Under the pieces are notes generated by a model. It did no database searches and was not told the origin of the DNA. It saw only the letters and a program-made list of their open reading frames with translations. Shown here piece after piece: positions 1 through 6,131 of a stretch of DNA of 9,602 nucleotides. The DNA is from Flavobacteriales bacterium. Lineage in GTDB: Bacteria; Bacteroidota; Bacteroidia; Flavobacteriales_E; Vicingaceae. Position numbers and translations under genes: made by a program. The stretch is from positions 1-9,602 of the forward strand of contig JAESUI010000023.1 in the NCBI GenBank assembly GCA_016763135.1, read 5' to 3'. The stretch's first letter is position 1. Every line of letters begins with the position of its first letter.

Positions 1-9
1 AAACATAAA

Positions 10-807
10 ATGAACACACCACTAGTATCTACCGAATGGCTTAATGAGCACCTTAATGATGATGATTTAGTCATCTTAGATGTCAGCCAAAAAATAGCAG
101 TAGATAACATTGCCATAGCTGGAGCACGTTATTTTGATGTAAAGAATGTGTTTAGCGATGCAACAAGTGAGTTTCCCAATACTTTTCCGAGTGCAGCACA
201 ATTTGAGGCGGGTTGTCAGCAATTAGGCATTGATAGCGATAGCAAAATTGTGGTGTACGATAACAAGGGTGTTTTTTTAAGCCCTAGAGTTTGGTGGATG
301 TTCACCACTTTTGGTCACCAAAATGTAGCAGTGTTAGATGGTGGTTTACCAGAGTGGTTAGCCAATAGTTATGAAACAGAAACAGGTTTTGATTCTGAAT
401 TTGATCAAGGAGATTTCAAGGCTCAACTACAACCCAAGCAAGTAATAGCTTACGATTTTGTAAAAGCCAACCTTAGTACAAAAAAAGCATTGCTCATTGA
501 TGCTCGCTCAGCAGGCAGGTTTAATGGTACAGAATCAGAACCAAGAAAAGACTTAAGAGGTGGAAACATTCCAGGTTCTATCAACTTACCTTATACCGAA
601 GTATTAGCAAAAGGAAAATTCAAATCCATTCCCGAATTAAAAGAAGTGTTTCGTAATTTAGAAACAGAAAACAGGCCATTTGTATTTACCTGTGGTTCGG
701 GTGTTACTGCTTGCATTATTTTGTTGGCAAGTGAATTGGTAATGCAACACGAAAATGCAATGTACGATGGCTCATGGACAGAATGGGCACAATTAGAAGA
801 TGAGTAG
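10..807 (+). CDS. Two-domain sulfurtransferase, 3-mercaptopyruvate sulfurtransferase type (rhodanese family)
   Basis: A 265-residue protein with tandem rhodanese domains, about 5-120 (inactive, structural) and 145-260 (catalytic). The active-site loop is CGSGVTA at 228-234, with Cys228 as the persulfide-forming residue. In this family CGSGVTA marks the mercaptopyruvate type (SseA/MPST), while CRKGVTA marks thiosulfate sulfurtransferases. The DARS (164-167) and GNIPGSINLPY (185-195) stretches and the YDGSWTEW end (252-259) are standard family signatures. It has no signal peptide, so it should be cytosolic and transfer sulfur from 3-mercaptopyruvate to thiols or cyanide. Length is slightly short but complete. 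The ATG is 10 bases from the window edge, so its promoter is not visible. Its last codons overlap the start of the cation transporter gene, which implies co-transcription. Substrate preference is inferred from the loop only. Confidence 0.92.
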   Translation: MNTPLVSTEWLNEHLNDDDLVILDVSQKIAVDNIAIAGARYFDVKNVFSDATSEFPNTFPSAAQFEAGCQQLGIDSDSKIVVYDNKGVFLSPRVWWMFTTFGHQNVAVLDGGLPEWLANSYETETGFDSEFDQGDFKAQLQPKQVIAYDFVKANLSTKKALLIDARSAGRFNGTESEPRKDLRGGNIPGSINLPYTEVLAKGKFKSIPELKEVFRNLETENRPFVFTCGSGVTACIILLASELVMQHENAMYDGSWTEWAQLEDE

Positions 808-1672
808 CAACAAACAAAAAGCAATTAATACGATTTACTTGAGCATTGTTGGCAATGCATTGTTGGCCTTGGCAAAAGGAGTTACAGGAGTTTTTGGTAA
901 TTCTTATGCGTTAATTGCTGATGCCATTGAATCTACCACAGATGTATTTGCATCAATATTGGTGCTGTTTGGATTAAGGTATTCTACCAAACCAGCCGAT
1001 AAAAACCATCCTTATGGTCATGGAAGAGCAGAACCTTTAGTTACTTTTATTGTGGTAGGTTTTTTAGTTATTTCGGCCACAATAATTGCCTACAAAAGCA
1101 TTCAGAATATTCAAACACCACATGAGGTGCCAGAGGGTTATACATTAATTGTACTGGCAATAATTGTAGTGATAAAAGAAGTCTTTTATCGGATAGTTTC
1201 TAAAAGAAGTGATGAAACAAAAGGCACCTCTTTAAAAGCTGATGCGTGGCATCATAGAAGCGATGCAATTACTTCGTTAATGGCATTTATAGGAATATCT
1301 GTTGCTATCTATATGGGTGAAGGGTATGAAACCGCTGATGATTGGGCGGCATTAATTGCTTCAGGGTTTATTGTTTTCAATGCTTATTTGATATTTAGAC
1401 CAGCCTTGGGCGAAATAATGGATGAACATTTATACGATGATTTTGTGTTGGAAATTAGAGCAATTGCCAAAAGTGTAGATGGAGTAATAGATACAGAAAA
1501 ATGTTATGTTCGGAAGACGGGACTTTCATTTCATGTTGATTTACATTTGATAGTTAATGGAGATATTCCTGTAAGAAAAGGACACGAGATAGCCCACGAT
1601 TTAAAAAGAGAATTACAACATAAATTACCAGAGATCTCTGATGTGTTGATACATGTTGAACCAGATAATTAA
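800..1672 (+). CDS. Cation diffusion facilitator (CDF) family metal transporter
   Basis: A 290-residue inner-membrane protein with about six hydrophobic helices (roughly 12-200) and a cytosolic C-terminal domain (about 210-290), the normal CDF layout and length. Helix II has E44 and D48 and helix V has H151 and D155 (in DAWHHRSDA). These align with the D45/D49/H153/D157 zinc site of E. coli YiiP, except that Asp45 is replaced by Glu44. HPYGHGRAE (70-78) is the conserved loop motif. H245, H249 and H285 in the tail fit the cytosolic metal-binding sites. Family role is proton-coupled export of Zn, Fe, Mn or similar divalent ions; the ion cannot be fixed from sequence. The ATG at 800 overlaps the end of the sulfurtransferase gene by 8 bases, so translation is probably coupled. 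Confidence 0.93.
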   Translation: MSSNKQKAINTIYLSIVGNALLALAKGVTGVFGNSYALIADAIESTTDVFASILVLFGLRYSTKPADKNHPYGHGRAEPLVTFIVVGFLVISATIIAYKSIQNIQTPHEVPEGYTLIVLAIIVVIKEVFYRIVSKRSDETKGTSLKADAWHHRSDAITSLMAFIGISVAIYMGEGYETADDWAALIASGFIVFNAYLIFRPALGEIMDEHLYDDFVLEIRAIAKSVDGVIDTEKCYVRKTGLSFHVDLHLIVNGDIPVRKGHEIAHDLKRELQHKLPEISDVLIHVEPDN

Positions 1673-1698
1673 AAAGAGATTAGCTTACATAGAAGCTA
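1672..1698 (-). terminator. Possible intrinsic terminator of the 59-residue membrane protein gene
   Basis: TAGCTT (1681-1686) and AAGCTA (1693-1698) form a perfect 6-bp inverted repeat with a 6-base loop. Read on the - strand the stem is followed by ATCTCTTTTTAA, a T-rich run. The stem overlaps the stop codon of the small gene at 1685-1687. The stem is short and not GC-rich, so it may be weak. It also lies just after the transporter stop codon, where the two transcripts converge. Confidence 0.35.
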
Positions 1699-1864
1699 CG
1701 GCATACGCTAAAACACCTACTCCTAAAACAAAGCTAAGTCCTATAGGCATTAAAATTACGTAACTGAAATTTTGTATTTTATCCAATCGATTTCTGAGGA
1801 GATAAATTGAAAGTCCGAATAGCGGATAAACAATTAAACAAGCACTTAATACAAACCAATTCAT
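1685..1864 (-). CDS. Small two-helix membrane protein, 59 residues, unknown function
   Basis: An ATG at 1864 opens a 59-codon frame ending in TAA at 1685-1687. The product is almost entirely hydrophobic: one predicted membrane helix at about 2-23, a basic polar turn (LRNRLDKIQN, 23-32), and a second helix at about 36-58. The even codon use, clean helix-turn-helix pattern and lack of any overlapping larger gene argue for a real gene. I do not recognise a family. It fills the gap between the convergent transporter gene and the thioesterase operon. The turn carries three positive charges, which would favour both ends lying outside the cytoplasm under the positive-inside rule. No clear ribosome binding site is seen, which is usual for this phylum. 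Confidence 0.55.
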   Translation of the reverse strand: MNWFVLSACLIVYPLFGLSIYLLRNRLDKIQNFSYVILMPIGLSFVLGVGVLAYAVASM

Positions 1865-1941
1865 ACAACAAATTAAGTCGATTTATGTTGTAAAAAGAAT
1901 GATACACCTCATACAAGGCTACTTTTTTATTGCTTGTCTTG

Positions 1942-2319
1942 CTAATTTAAATCAGCTCTATCTTTTGCCAATTCTTTTTTAGCTTTCTCAATGTCTAATA
2001 ATTCGTAAGGCATAGAAAGGTAGTAAGGCAACTCCGTTTGTTTTTCGGTTAACATAATTATTCGGTTTTGTGTCATGCGTTCTACCACAGAAACAATAGT
2101 TTTTCTTAAGTTCTCTGGAGGCATACCGTTGTATTGGCTGGGCATAAACTGTAACAACTGCTCTAAAGTATGCTGACCATCAGCTAATTGAAAAACCATT
2201 GCAAACCAAGGCTCGAGTTCTTCTCTATCATTTTTAGGATTGTGTATATCTACAATTGAGATTTTTTTTCCTTGTTTAGAAAATATTACGTTGCGGTAGA
2301 AGTATTGTTTTGTGTCCAT
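1942..2319 (-). CDS. Small PqqD-like (winged-helix) protein
   Basis: A 125-residue soluble protein with no signal peptide or membrane helix. Residues about 36-92 fit a PqqD-type fold: a hydrophobic strand or helix, then LADGQHTLEQLL (45-56) matching the family's 'DG..tv.el' turn, then a helix ending in MTQNRIIML (82-90) at the position of the usual 'l...glv' end. PqqD-like domains bind precursor peptides in PQQ and other RiPP pathways, but many stand-alone ones have no known role. No radical SAM enzyme, precursor peptide or protease is seen nearby. The C-terminal about 33 residues (93-125) are charged and likely helical. It is the last gene of a three-gene operon, 8 bases after the thioesterase gene. 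The family call is from pattern only. Confidence 0.55.
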   Translation of the reverse strand: MDTKQYFYRNVIFSKQGKKISIVDIHNPKNDREELEPWFAMVFQLADGQHTLEQLLQFMPSQYNGMPPENLRKTIVSVVERMTQNRIIMLTEKQTELPYYLSMPYELLDIEKAKKELAKDRADLN

Positions 2320-2327
2320 TTTTGATG

Positions 2328-2705
2328 TTACTTATTTATTAGCGCAGGTTTTCTGTTCTCATCCATTTTTACATACTTAAATTCTCCTTCGGTAACTTTT
2401 ATGCGAGTATCTTCAAAATCTCTGTTCACATAAGCTTCAATATAAACGGTAATTGAAGTTCTACCAATTTTAACTAAAGAAACATAGCAACAAAGTGTAT
2501 CTCCAATAAATACAGGTGCGTTAAAAGTAGTGGAATCTATGGTAACGGTAACCACTCTTCCTTTAGCAATTTTCCTGCAAAATACGCCACCTGCCAAATC
2601 CATTTGAGAGATTAACCACCCTCCAAAAACATCTCCAGCAGGATTGGTGTCCTTTGGCATTGCTACTACTCGTATGGCTAATTCGCCTTTTGGTTGGTCT
2701 TTCAT
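2328..2705 (-). CDS. Acyl-CoA thioesterase, YciA-like hotdog fold
   Basis: A 125-residue single hotdog-domain protein. Its N-terminal half closely follows the YciA pattern: AMPKDTNPAGDVFGGWLIS (15-33), a QMD (34-36) helix, and GRVVTVTIDSTTF (49-61). GDVFGG holds the conserved Asp25 and the glycines at the CoA-binding helix. YciA enzymes hydrolyse a broad range of acyl-CoA esters in the cytosol and usually work as hexamers of paired hotdogs. Length matches the family. It sits between the cupin gene (10-base gap) and the PqqD-like gene (8-base gap), so all three should share one mRNA. The substrate cannot be predicted. Confidence 0.9.
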   Translation of the reverse strand: MKDQPKGELAIRVVAMPKDTNPAGDVFGGWLISQMDLAGGVFCRKIAKGRVVTVTIDSTTFNAPVFIGDTLCCYVSLVKIGRTSITVYIEAYVNRDFEDTRIKVTEGEFKYVKMDENRKPALINK

Positions 2706-2715
2706 TTAATGTATT

Positions 2716-3039
2716 TTAATTGTTAATAGCACCCACTAAAAGTAAACATTCTAACTCAGTAGTATTAATTATACTATGTTTTACTGCGTGAGGTAAAATG
2801 AAAAAATCTCCTTGAGTACCATTATAATTCTCCTCACCAATTTCTATTTTTGGGCTACCTTCCAATACATAAATAAATTCAGTTTTTTTAGGGTGAAGAT
2901 GAGAAGGGTAAGTAGCGTTAGCATCAACTTTTACCATTTTTAATCCTCCATTTTTTAGGTCAATTAAACTCTTGCCTTTAAAACCTTTAACCTTTCCAGT
3001 TTCCCAATCCATTAGATTGGGATTTTTATAATTTTCCAT
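2716..3039 (-). CDS. Small single-domain cupin
   Basis: A 107-residue protein with both cupin motifs. Motif 1 includes HLHPKKTEF (47-55): H47, H49 and E54 are three of the usual metal ligands. Motif 2 is GDFFILPHAVKHSIIN (77-92), giving H88 as the fourth ligand; the usual PxG is PHA here. Cupins of this size may be isomerases, dioxygenases or simple ligand binders, so no reaction is proposed. The intact ligand set suggests a bound metal. It has no signal peptide. As first gene of a cupin-thioesterase-PqqD-like operon, it is likely transcribed from a promoter just upstream (3066-3097). Confidence 0.82.
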   Translation of the reverse strand: MENYKNPNLMDWETGKVKGFKGKSLIDLKNGGLKMVKVDANATYPSHLHPKKTEFIYVLEGSPKIEIGEENYNGTQGDFFILPHAVKHSIINTTELECLLLVGAINN

Positions 3040-3065
3040 GATATATAGTTGGGAGTAATGTCCTC

Positions 3066-3097
3066 CAAAATAATTAATTAAAAGGCTATTGCCTCAA
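3066..3097 (-). promoter_or_regulatory. Possible Bacteroidota-type promoter of the cupin operon
   Basis: On the - strand, TTG (3097-3095) is followed after a gap of about 20 bases by TTATTTTG (3073-3066). This matches TAnnTTTG at seven of eight positions, with spacing close to that of the -33/-7 promoter of this phylum. The ATG at 3039 lies 26 bases downstream. The region also carries a small hairpin (3083-3094), so the assignment is tentative. Confidence 0.3.
3083..3094 (-). terminator. Short hairpin followed by T-rich run, possible terminator
   Basis: AGGC-AATA-GCCT forms a 4-bp stem with a 4-base loop on the - strand, followed by TTTAATTAATTATTTT. It overlaps the stop codon (3088-3086) of the coding remnant downstream of norB. 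It could end norC-norB transcription or be a leftover of the decayed gene. The stem is short. Confidence 0.28.
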
Positions 3098-3217
3098 TAC
3101 TTTTTTCAAGTCACCTTCATTCAGTGCTTCTTCAATGGCTCCTGTGTAATCTCTAAAATCTTTGAGTGCTAGAAATTCTAAAATAATAACATGATGTGTA
3201 TCACATGTTGAATGTAA
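3086..3217 (-). pseudogene. C-terminal remnant of an unidentified protein downstream of norB
   Basis: Starting right after the norB stop codon, and in the same frame, is an open stretch of 43 codons without an in-frame ATG. It ends in TAG at 3088-3086. The translation reads DTHHVIILEFLALKDF (6-21), then the helical-looking YTGAIEEALNEGDLKK (24-39). It looks like genuine coding sequence that has lost its start. The strand-then-helix pattern recalls the last part of small dimeric alpha/beta-barrel proteins (antibiotic-monooxygenase-like), but this is a weak guess. Alternatively it is a chance open frame. It fills most of the 178-base gap between the norB and cupin genes. Confidence 0.4.
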
Positions 3218-4543
3218 CTATTTACTCTTTTTCATCAAAACGTTAAGCATCGGTACTGCTACCATTAAAATTCCAGCTAAAAGCCCAAATCCTGCAGCTA
3301 AAAAGACATACATGTAGGGTTGTATTTTATCTTGCATTTGTCCAAAAGATGACGGCTCATCTGTGAAATACATCCAGATACTTTTTTCTACTCCTCCTAA
3401 AAGTAAACAGATTAAGAATACGCCCAATGAGATATTAAAAAACCAAAATCCTAATTTGATGATTTTACGATACTTATCAAGTAATTCTTTTCCTTCTTTG
3501 TTCACAATATAGAAAAGAGAAGCTAATAAAATAGTAGTATTAATTCCTATCGTAGTTCCCATAGAGTGGGCAACAGTAATGTGCGTTCCATGAGTAAATA
3601 AATTGATGTAAGGGATAGAGATTAAGAGTGCAATAATTAAATTGAAAAAGACCCAAAAATCAGTTGCCATTAGAAATTTGTAGGACATGCTATTTAGCTC
3701 TTTTTTCTCTGCTGAAAGCGATTTCTTCCAATCAATAATTATGCTGATAAATATAATCCATTCAGTCATACTAGCACCATAAGATAAAATACGAATCCAT
3801 GGCTGGTTTGGTATAATATAGGTGTGGTGAGCCCAACCAAGCATAAGGTTAAATAACCCTAGAAAGTAGAAGAAAAAAGTTTTCCGACCTCTTCCTACAT
3901 TATCATCATTTTTAATTTTCGACATTAAGAAAATGGCTGTACCATAAACTAGCATATTCCAACAGCCAGCAAGAGAACCATAGGATTTCCATTGTACCGT
4001 AATATCTCTTATAAAATTTTCACGGAAATAAGGAATCATCCAGAGGTTAGTTTCGCCTATGTGGTATATCATAAAAGCAATTCCCGTTCCCCACATCCAC
4101 AAGTAAACAGGCCAACCTTTAACTTGTTTAGGAACTGTTTTAAAGTAGTTGATGCCAAATAGAATCCATCCTATAAGTATTGGAACCGAAATAAGCGGGG
4201 CATAAGCGAAGTATTCTCTTCCTCCCATTTTTCCTGTGGCAAAAGAAACATAAATTGCTACAGCACTTAAAATAAATAAGATGAGGTGTGCTCCAGCCAA
4301 CTTTTTAGAGAACAATTTGAGATTTAAAACATTGGTGAGGTAGTAATAAATTCCTCCTGTGGCACAAAGAATAATCCAACCGATTACAGTACTTACATGA
4401 AAAGGGCGCATTTTATTAAATGCGATCACTTCTTTTAAAAAATCTGGTTTAATGTATTGGATTCCAGCAAGAGTTCCGAAAATAGCCCCAACAATTAATG
4501 CTAATAAACCAAGGATTAAAAAAGTAAATGATATTTTTTTCAT
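3218..4543 (-). CDS. Divergent NorB-like heme-copper oxidase superfamily subunit
   Basis: A 441-residue integral membrane protein with about 12 helices, the NorB layout. Its N-terminus aligns by eye with P. aeruginosa NorB (heme-b ligand H49 matching H60; SPKLA-like loop; GRE at 108-110). HH at 239-240 matches FeB ligands H258/H259, E261 matches E280, and H326 in THGTHITVAH matches the heme-b3 ligand H347. Three key residues differ. Helix V reads KSYGSLAGCWNML (186-198), with no His for H207 and no Glu for E211. M328 stands where the second low-spin heme ligand H349 should be. Its start ATG overlaps the norC-like stop by one base (TAATG), so the two are translationally coupled. It is probably a membrane respiratory or NO-handling enzyme taking electrons from its cytochrome c partner. 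NO reductase activity cannot be assumed. Automatic pipelines may call it cbb3-type subunit I. Confidence 0.85.
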   Translation of the reverse strand: MKKISFTFLILGLLALIVGAIFGTLAGIQYIKPDFLKEVIAFNKMRPFHVSTVIGWIILCATGGIYYYLTNVLNLKLFSKKLAGAHLILFILSAVAIYVSFATGKMGGREYFAYAPLISVPILIGWILFGINYFKTVPKQVKGWPVYLWMWGTGIAFMIYHIGETNLWMIPYFRENFIRDITVQWKSYGSLAGCWNMLVYGTAIFLMSKIKNDDNVGRGRKTFFFYFLGLFNLMLGWAHHTYIIPNQPWIRILSYGASMTEWIIFISIIIDWKKSLSAEKKELNSMSYKFLMATDFWVFFNLIIALLISIPYINLFTHGTHITVAHSMGTTIGINTTILLASLFYIVNKEGKELLDKYRKIIKLGFWFFNISLGVFLICLLLGGVEKSIWMYFTDEPSSFGQMQDKIQPYMYVFLAAGFGLLAGILMVAVPMLNVLMKKSK

Positions 4544-4980
4544 TATCGATTTTTATATTTTATACCTACCCAACCAGAAGCACTTGTTTCAGCATCCTTA
4601 TTAGGGTAATATCCTGTTTGATCAACTTCAGTTAAAAATTGGGTTAACGCATCTTTTTCTTCTTCAGTAAAATTGAATTTGGGCATTGTTTTGATGCCAC
4701 TATTTAAGAAAGCCTTAACATAAGCTGGACCTTTGTTTTTCTGAGAAATTACATTGGTTAAATCGGGTCCTAAATAACCTCCTAATCCGTAAAATTGATG
4801 ACATGCTGTACAATTATTTTCTTGGTAAAGTTGTTCTCCTTTAATTGCCTGTTCCGACATTTTAGGCGTTTCATTTGAAGTACCTTGCGTGTATACTACA
4901 GTATTGTATATCACAAACATAATAACGAGGGAAATCATTACCCAGCGATTTTTATTTGTCAGGATTTTAGTTTTAGACAT
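4543..4980 (-). CDS. NorC-like membrane-anchored monoheme cytochrome c
   Basis: A 145-residue protein with a basic N-terminus, one membrane anchor (about 13-31) and a periplasmic cytochrome c domain. The heme site is CTACH (C57, C60, H61), followed by YGLGGYLGPDLTNV (64-77), closely matching the NorC pattern. M99 in TMPKFNF is the likely sixth heme ligand, followed by EEEKDALTQFL as in NorC. Family role is to accept electrons from soluble donors and pass them to the catalytic NorB subunit. The C-terminus after about 120 adds about 25 polar residues. It is the first gene of the pair and its stop overlaps the norB-like start. No FNR/NnrR-like palindrome was seen upstream, where the sequence is instead a decayed dehydrogenase gene. 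Confidence 0.9.
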   Translation of the reverse strand: MSKTKILTNKNRWVMISLVIMFVIYNTVVYTQGTSNETPKMSEQAIKGEQLYQENNCTACHQFYGLGGYLGPDLTNVISQKNKGPAYVKAFLNSGIKTMPKFNFTEEEKDALTQFLTEVDQTGYYPNKDAETSASGWVGIKYKNR

Positions 4981-4984
4981 GCTG

Positions 4985-4992
4985 CAAAAATA
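4985..4992 (-). promoter_or_regulatory. Possible -7 box of the norC-norB operon
   Basis: TATTTTTG on the - strand is an exact TAnnTTTG match, ending 4 bases before the norC ATG. Transcription from it would start at or beside the ATG, giving a leaderless or nearly leaderless message. No -33 TTG was found at proper spacing, so this may be chance in AT-rich DNA. Confidence 0.25.
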
Positions 4993-5008
4993 GAAAAATT
5001 ATAGACCC

Positions 5009-5262
5009 TCACCTATTTTTTCCACCATCTACATAAATAGTTTGACCCGTAATAAACTAAGTATTGGAATCACAAAGAAATGCTACTGTATTGGCATTAG
5101 CTTCAGGTTGATCCATAGATTTTATCAACGACTAAATAAGGTATATTCCTTATAACTTCGTATGACATAATTCATGCATTGAAGCACTGGCACTCGTTAT
5201 TTAGATAGGTATGAGCTGTAATAAGGAGAACCTTCTAAACCATTGCCTTCAAGAGATTTTTG
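5009..5262 (-). pseudogene. Decayed short-chain dehydrogenase/reductase (SDR) gene, C-terminal half
   Basis: Two pieces of an SDR are readable on the - strand. At 5262-5197, directly after the stop of the neighbouring STAS-like gene, is SLEGNGLEGSPYYSSYLSK, recalling the catalytic loop (Ser, then GxxGSPxxSxYxxSK), with about one codon lost from the Tyr-xxx-Lys motif and then a TAA. At about 5177-5009 is MSYEVIRNIPYLVVDKIYG, then after a frame change near 5110 PEANANTVAFLC, an in-frame TAG (5059-5057), then FITGQTIYVDGG, the classic SDR C-terminal signature, and a TGA at 5011-5009. The distance between the two pieces is shorter than in intact SDRs, so there is also an internal deletion. The 5' half is absent. 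It accounts for nearly all of the gap between norC and the STAS-like pair. The C-terminal piece is secure; the catalytic-loop piece is less so. Confidence 0.75.
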
Positions 5263-5673
5263 TTAATCGTAATATTTGTTTCTTATTTTTTTTAACCAAT
5301 TTTCAGCTTTGTCATAATCACTAAAAACTTTTACGGGGTTAATTGGTTTATGAAATTTCATGTAAAAATTAGCAATCAATTTTGTGTGTAGATTATTAAC
5401 TACAATTGCTTGTGCTTTTCTAATTTTTAAAATTAGCTCATCATTAGTAAAAAAATCTCTTGCTTCATGTGTTAGGCTACTAGTTATATCTCTTGCATCA
5501 ATTAAAACTACAAAAGGTTGATTATAGATTAATTCATCTATTACGGTTTTATCAATTTCCTTAGCATCCTCTACTTCAATAACAACATTATCTTTAAATG
5601 TTAGCAGAACAAAACCTTCATCTTTTAGATGAAGAAAAGCTTTTGGTAGCTCTATAGATTTTTGATAACTCAA
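5263..5673 (-). CDS. Small STAS/SpoIIAA-like protein, downstream member of a tandem pair
   Basis: A soluble protein of 136 residues from TTG at 5673, or 142 from TTG at 5691; no ATG is available in frame. I prefer 5673: TTG-AGT-TAT-CAA-AAA-TCT-ATA-GAG aligns codon by codon with the start of the upstream paralogue, and the TTG at 5691 lies inside a TATATTTG promoter box. The pattern is alternating strands and helices, with LIDARDIT, THEARDFF, RKAQAIVVNNLHTK, ANFYMKFHKP and KVFSDYDKAENWL. This resembles small STAS/SEC14-like (SpoIIAA-like) proteins common in Bacteroidota, whose function is mostly unknown. It has no catalytic motif and no conserved STAS phospho-serine that I can place. Its stop codon abuts an SDR relic. 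The C-terminal half is very similar to the paralogue, including 22 identical bases (5343-5364 and 5787-5808). Confidence 0.78.
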   Translation of the reverse strand: MSYQKSIELPKAFLHLKDEGFVLLTFKDNVVIEVEDAKEIDKTVIDELIYNQPFVVLIDARDITSSLTHEARDFFTNDELILKIRKAQAIVVNNLHTKLIANFYMKFHKPINPVKVFSDYDKAENWLKKIRNKYYD

Positions 5674-5688
5674 TGAAATTCTTTTATA

Positions 5689-5696
5689 CAAATATA
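5689..5696 (-). promoter_or_regulatory. -7-like box (TATATTTG) before the downstream STAS-like gene
   Basis: TATATTTG exactly matches TAnnTTTG and lies 15 bases before the preferred TTG start at 5673, in the 15-base gap between the two paralogues' longest frames. A similar TATATTTA box sits 17 bases before the TTG of the other paralogue, suggesting the promoter was duplicated with the gene. No convincing -33 element is seen. Confidence 0.4.
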
Positions 5697-5706
5697 AAAT
5701 AAAGGA

Positions 5707-6114
5707 TTATTTATACCATTTACTTCTTATTTCTCTCACCCATTTTTCAGCTTTATCGTAATCACTAAATATTTTTACTGGGTTTTTTGGTTTATGAAAT
5801 TTCATGTAGAAATTAGCCAATATTTTAGTGTGTAAGCTATTTACTATAATAGATTGAGCTTTTCGGATGTCAGTAATTTTTTTGTTGGTAGCAAAGTGTT
5901 CACGAGCTTCATGAGTTATATTGCTTCTAATATTTCTCATATCGGCAAGTGTTACAAATGGCTTTCCTTCTACTAAATCATAAGAAATATCATCAATCTC
6001 AATGGCATCTTTAAGTTGAATTTCAACTTTATCTTTTGCGATAAGTAAGGTAAAGCCCTCTTCAATTAAATAAAGATGAGCTTTTTCTAACTCTATGTAC
6101 TTTTTGTAGACCAA
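5707..6114 (-). CDS. Small STAS/SpoIIAA-like protein, upstream member of a tandem pair
   Basis: A 135-residue soluble protein starting at TTG (6114-6112). An in-frame TAA lies only four codons upstream and there is no in-frame ATG or GTG near the N-terminus, so TTG is the only standard start. It shares its whole length with the downstream paralogue: LADMRNIR, THEAREHF, IRKAQSIIVNSLHTK, ANFYMKFHKP, FSDYDKAEKWVREIR. The second half is the most similar. The fold pattern fits the small STAS/SEC14-like family, possibly binding a ligand or partner protein; no enzyme motif is visible. A TATATTTA box is at 6139-6132. The gap to the downstream paralogue is 15 bases (to its outermost TTG) and in frame, so only the TAA separates the two reading frames. 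Confidence 0.78.
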   Translation of the reverse strand: MVYKKYIELEKAHLYLIEEGFTLLIAKDKVEIQLKDAIEIDDISYDLVEGKPFVTLADMRNIRSNITHEAREHFATNKKITDIRKAQSIIVNSLHTKILANFYMKFHKPKNPVKIFSDYDKAEKWVREIRSKWYK

Positions 6115-6131
6115 ATGGATGATTTAGCCTA

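Noticed and set aside
591..824. A - strand frame opposite the sulfurtransferase C-terminus.
   Set aside because: It lies entirely opposite the catalytic domain and has no recognisable features.
3188..3209. AACATG-N10-CATGTT dyad, including ATGTG-TAT-CACAT, resembling a CRP/FNR-type site or terminator after norB.
   Set aside because: It lies downstream of the norB stop, not at a promoter, has an imperfect centre, and falls in the coding remnant. The arms are short.
3218..4980. Calling this pair a cbb3-type cytochrome oxidase.
   Set aside because: The N-terminal alignment, the GRE loop and the NorC-like partner all point to the NOR branch. CcoO/CcoP-type partners are absent.
5150..5162. ATAACTTCGTAT matches 12 bases of a loxP arm, and the surrounding ATAAC...GTTAT recalls an integron attC site.
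   Set aside because: No second arm at loxP spacing and no good attC core boxes. The stretch reads as decayed SDR coding sequence (MSYEVIR on the - strand), so the match is probably chance.
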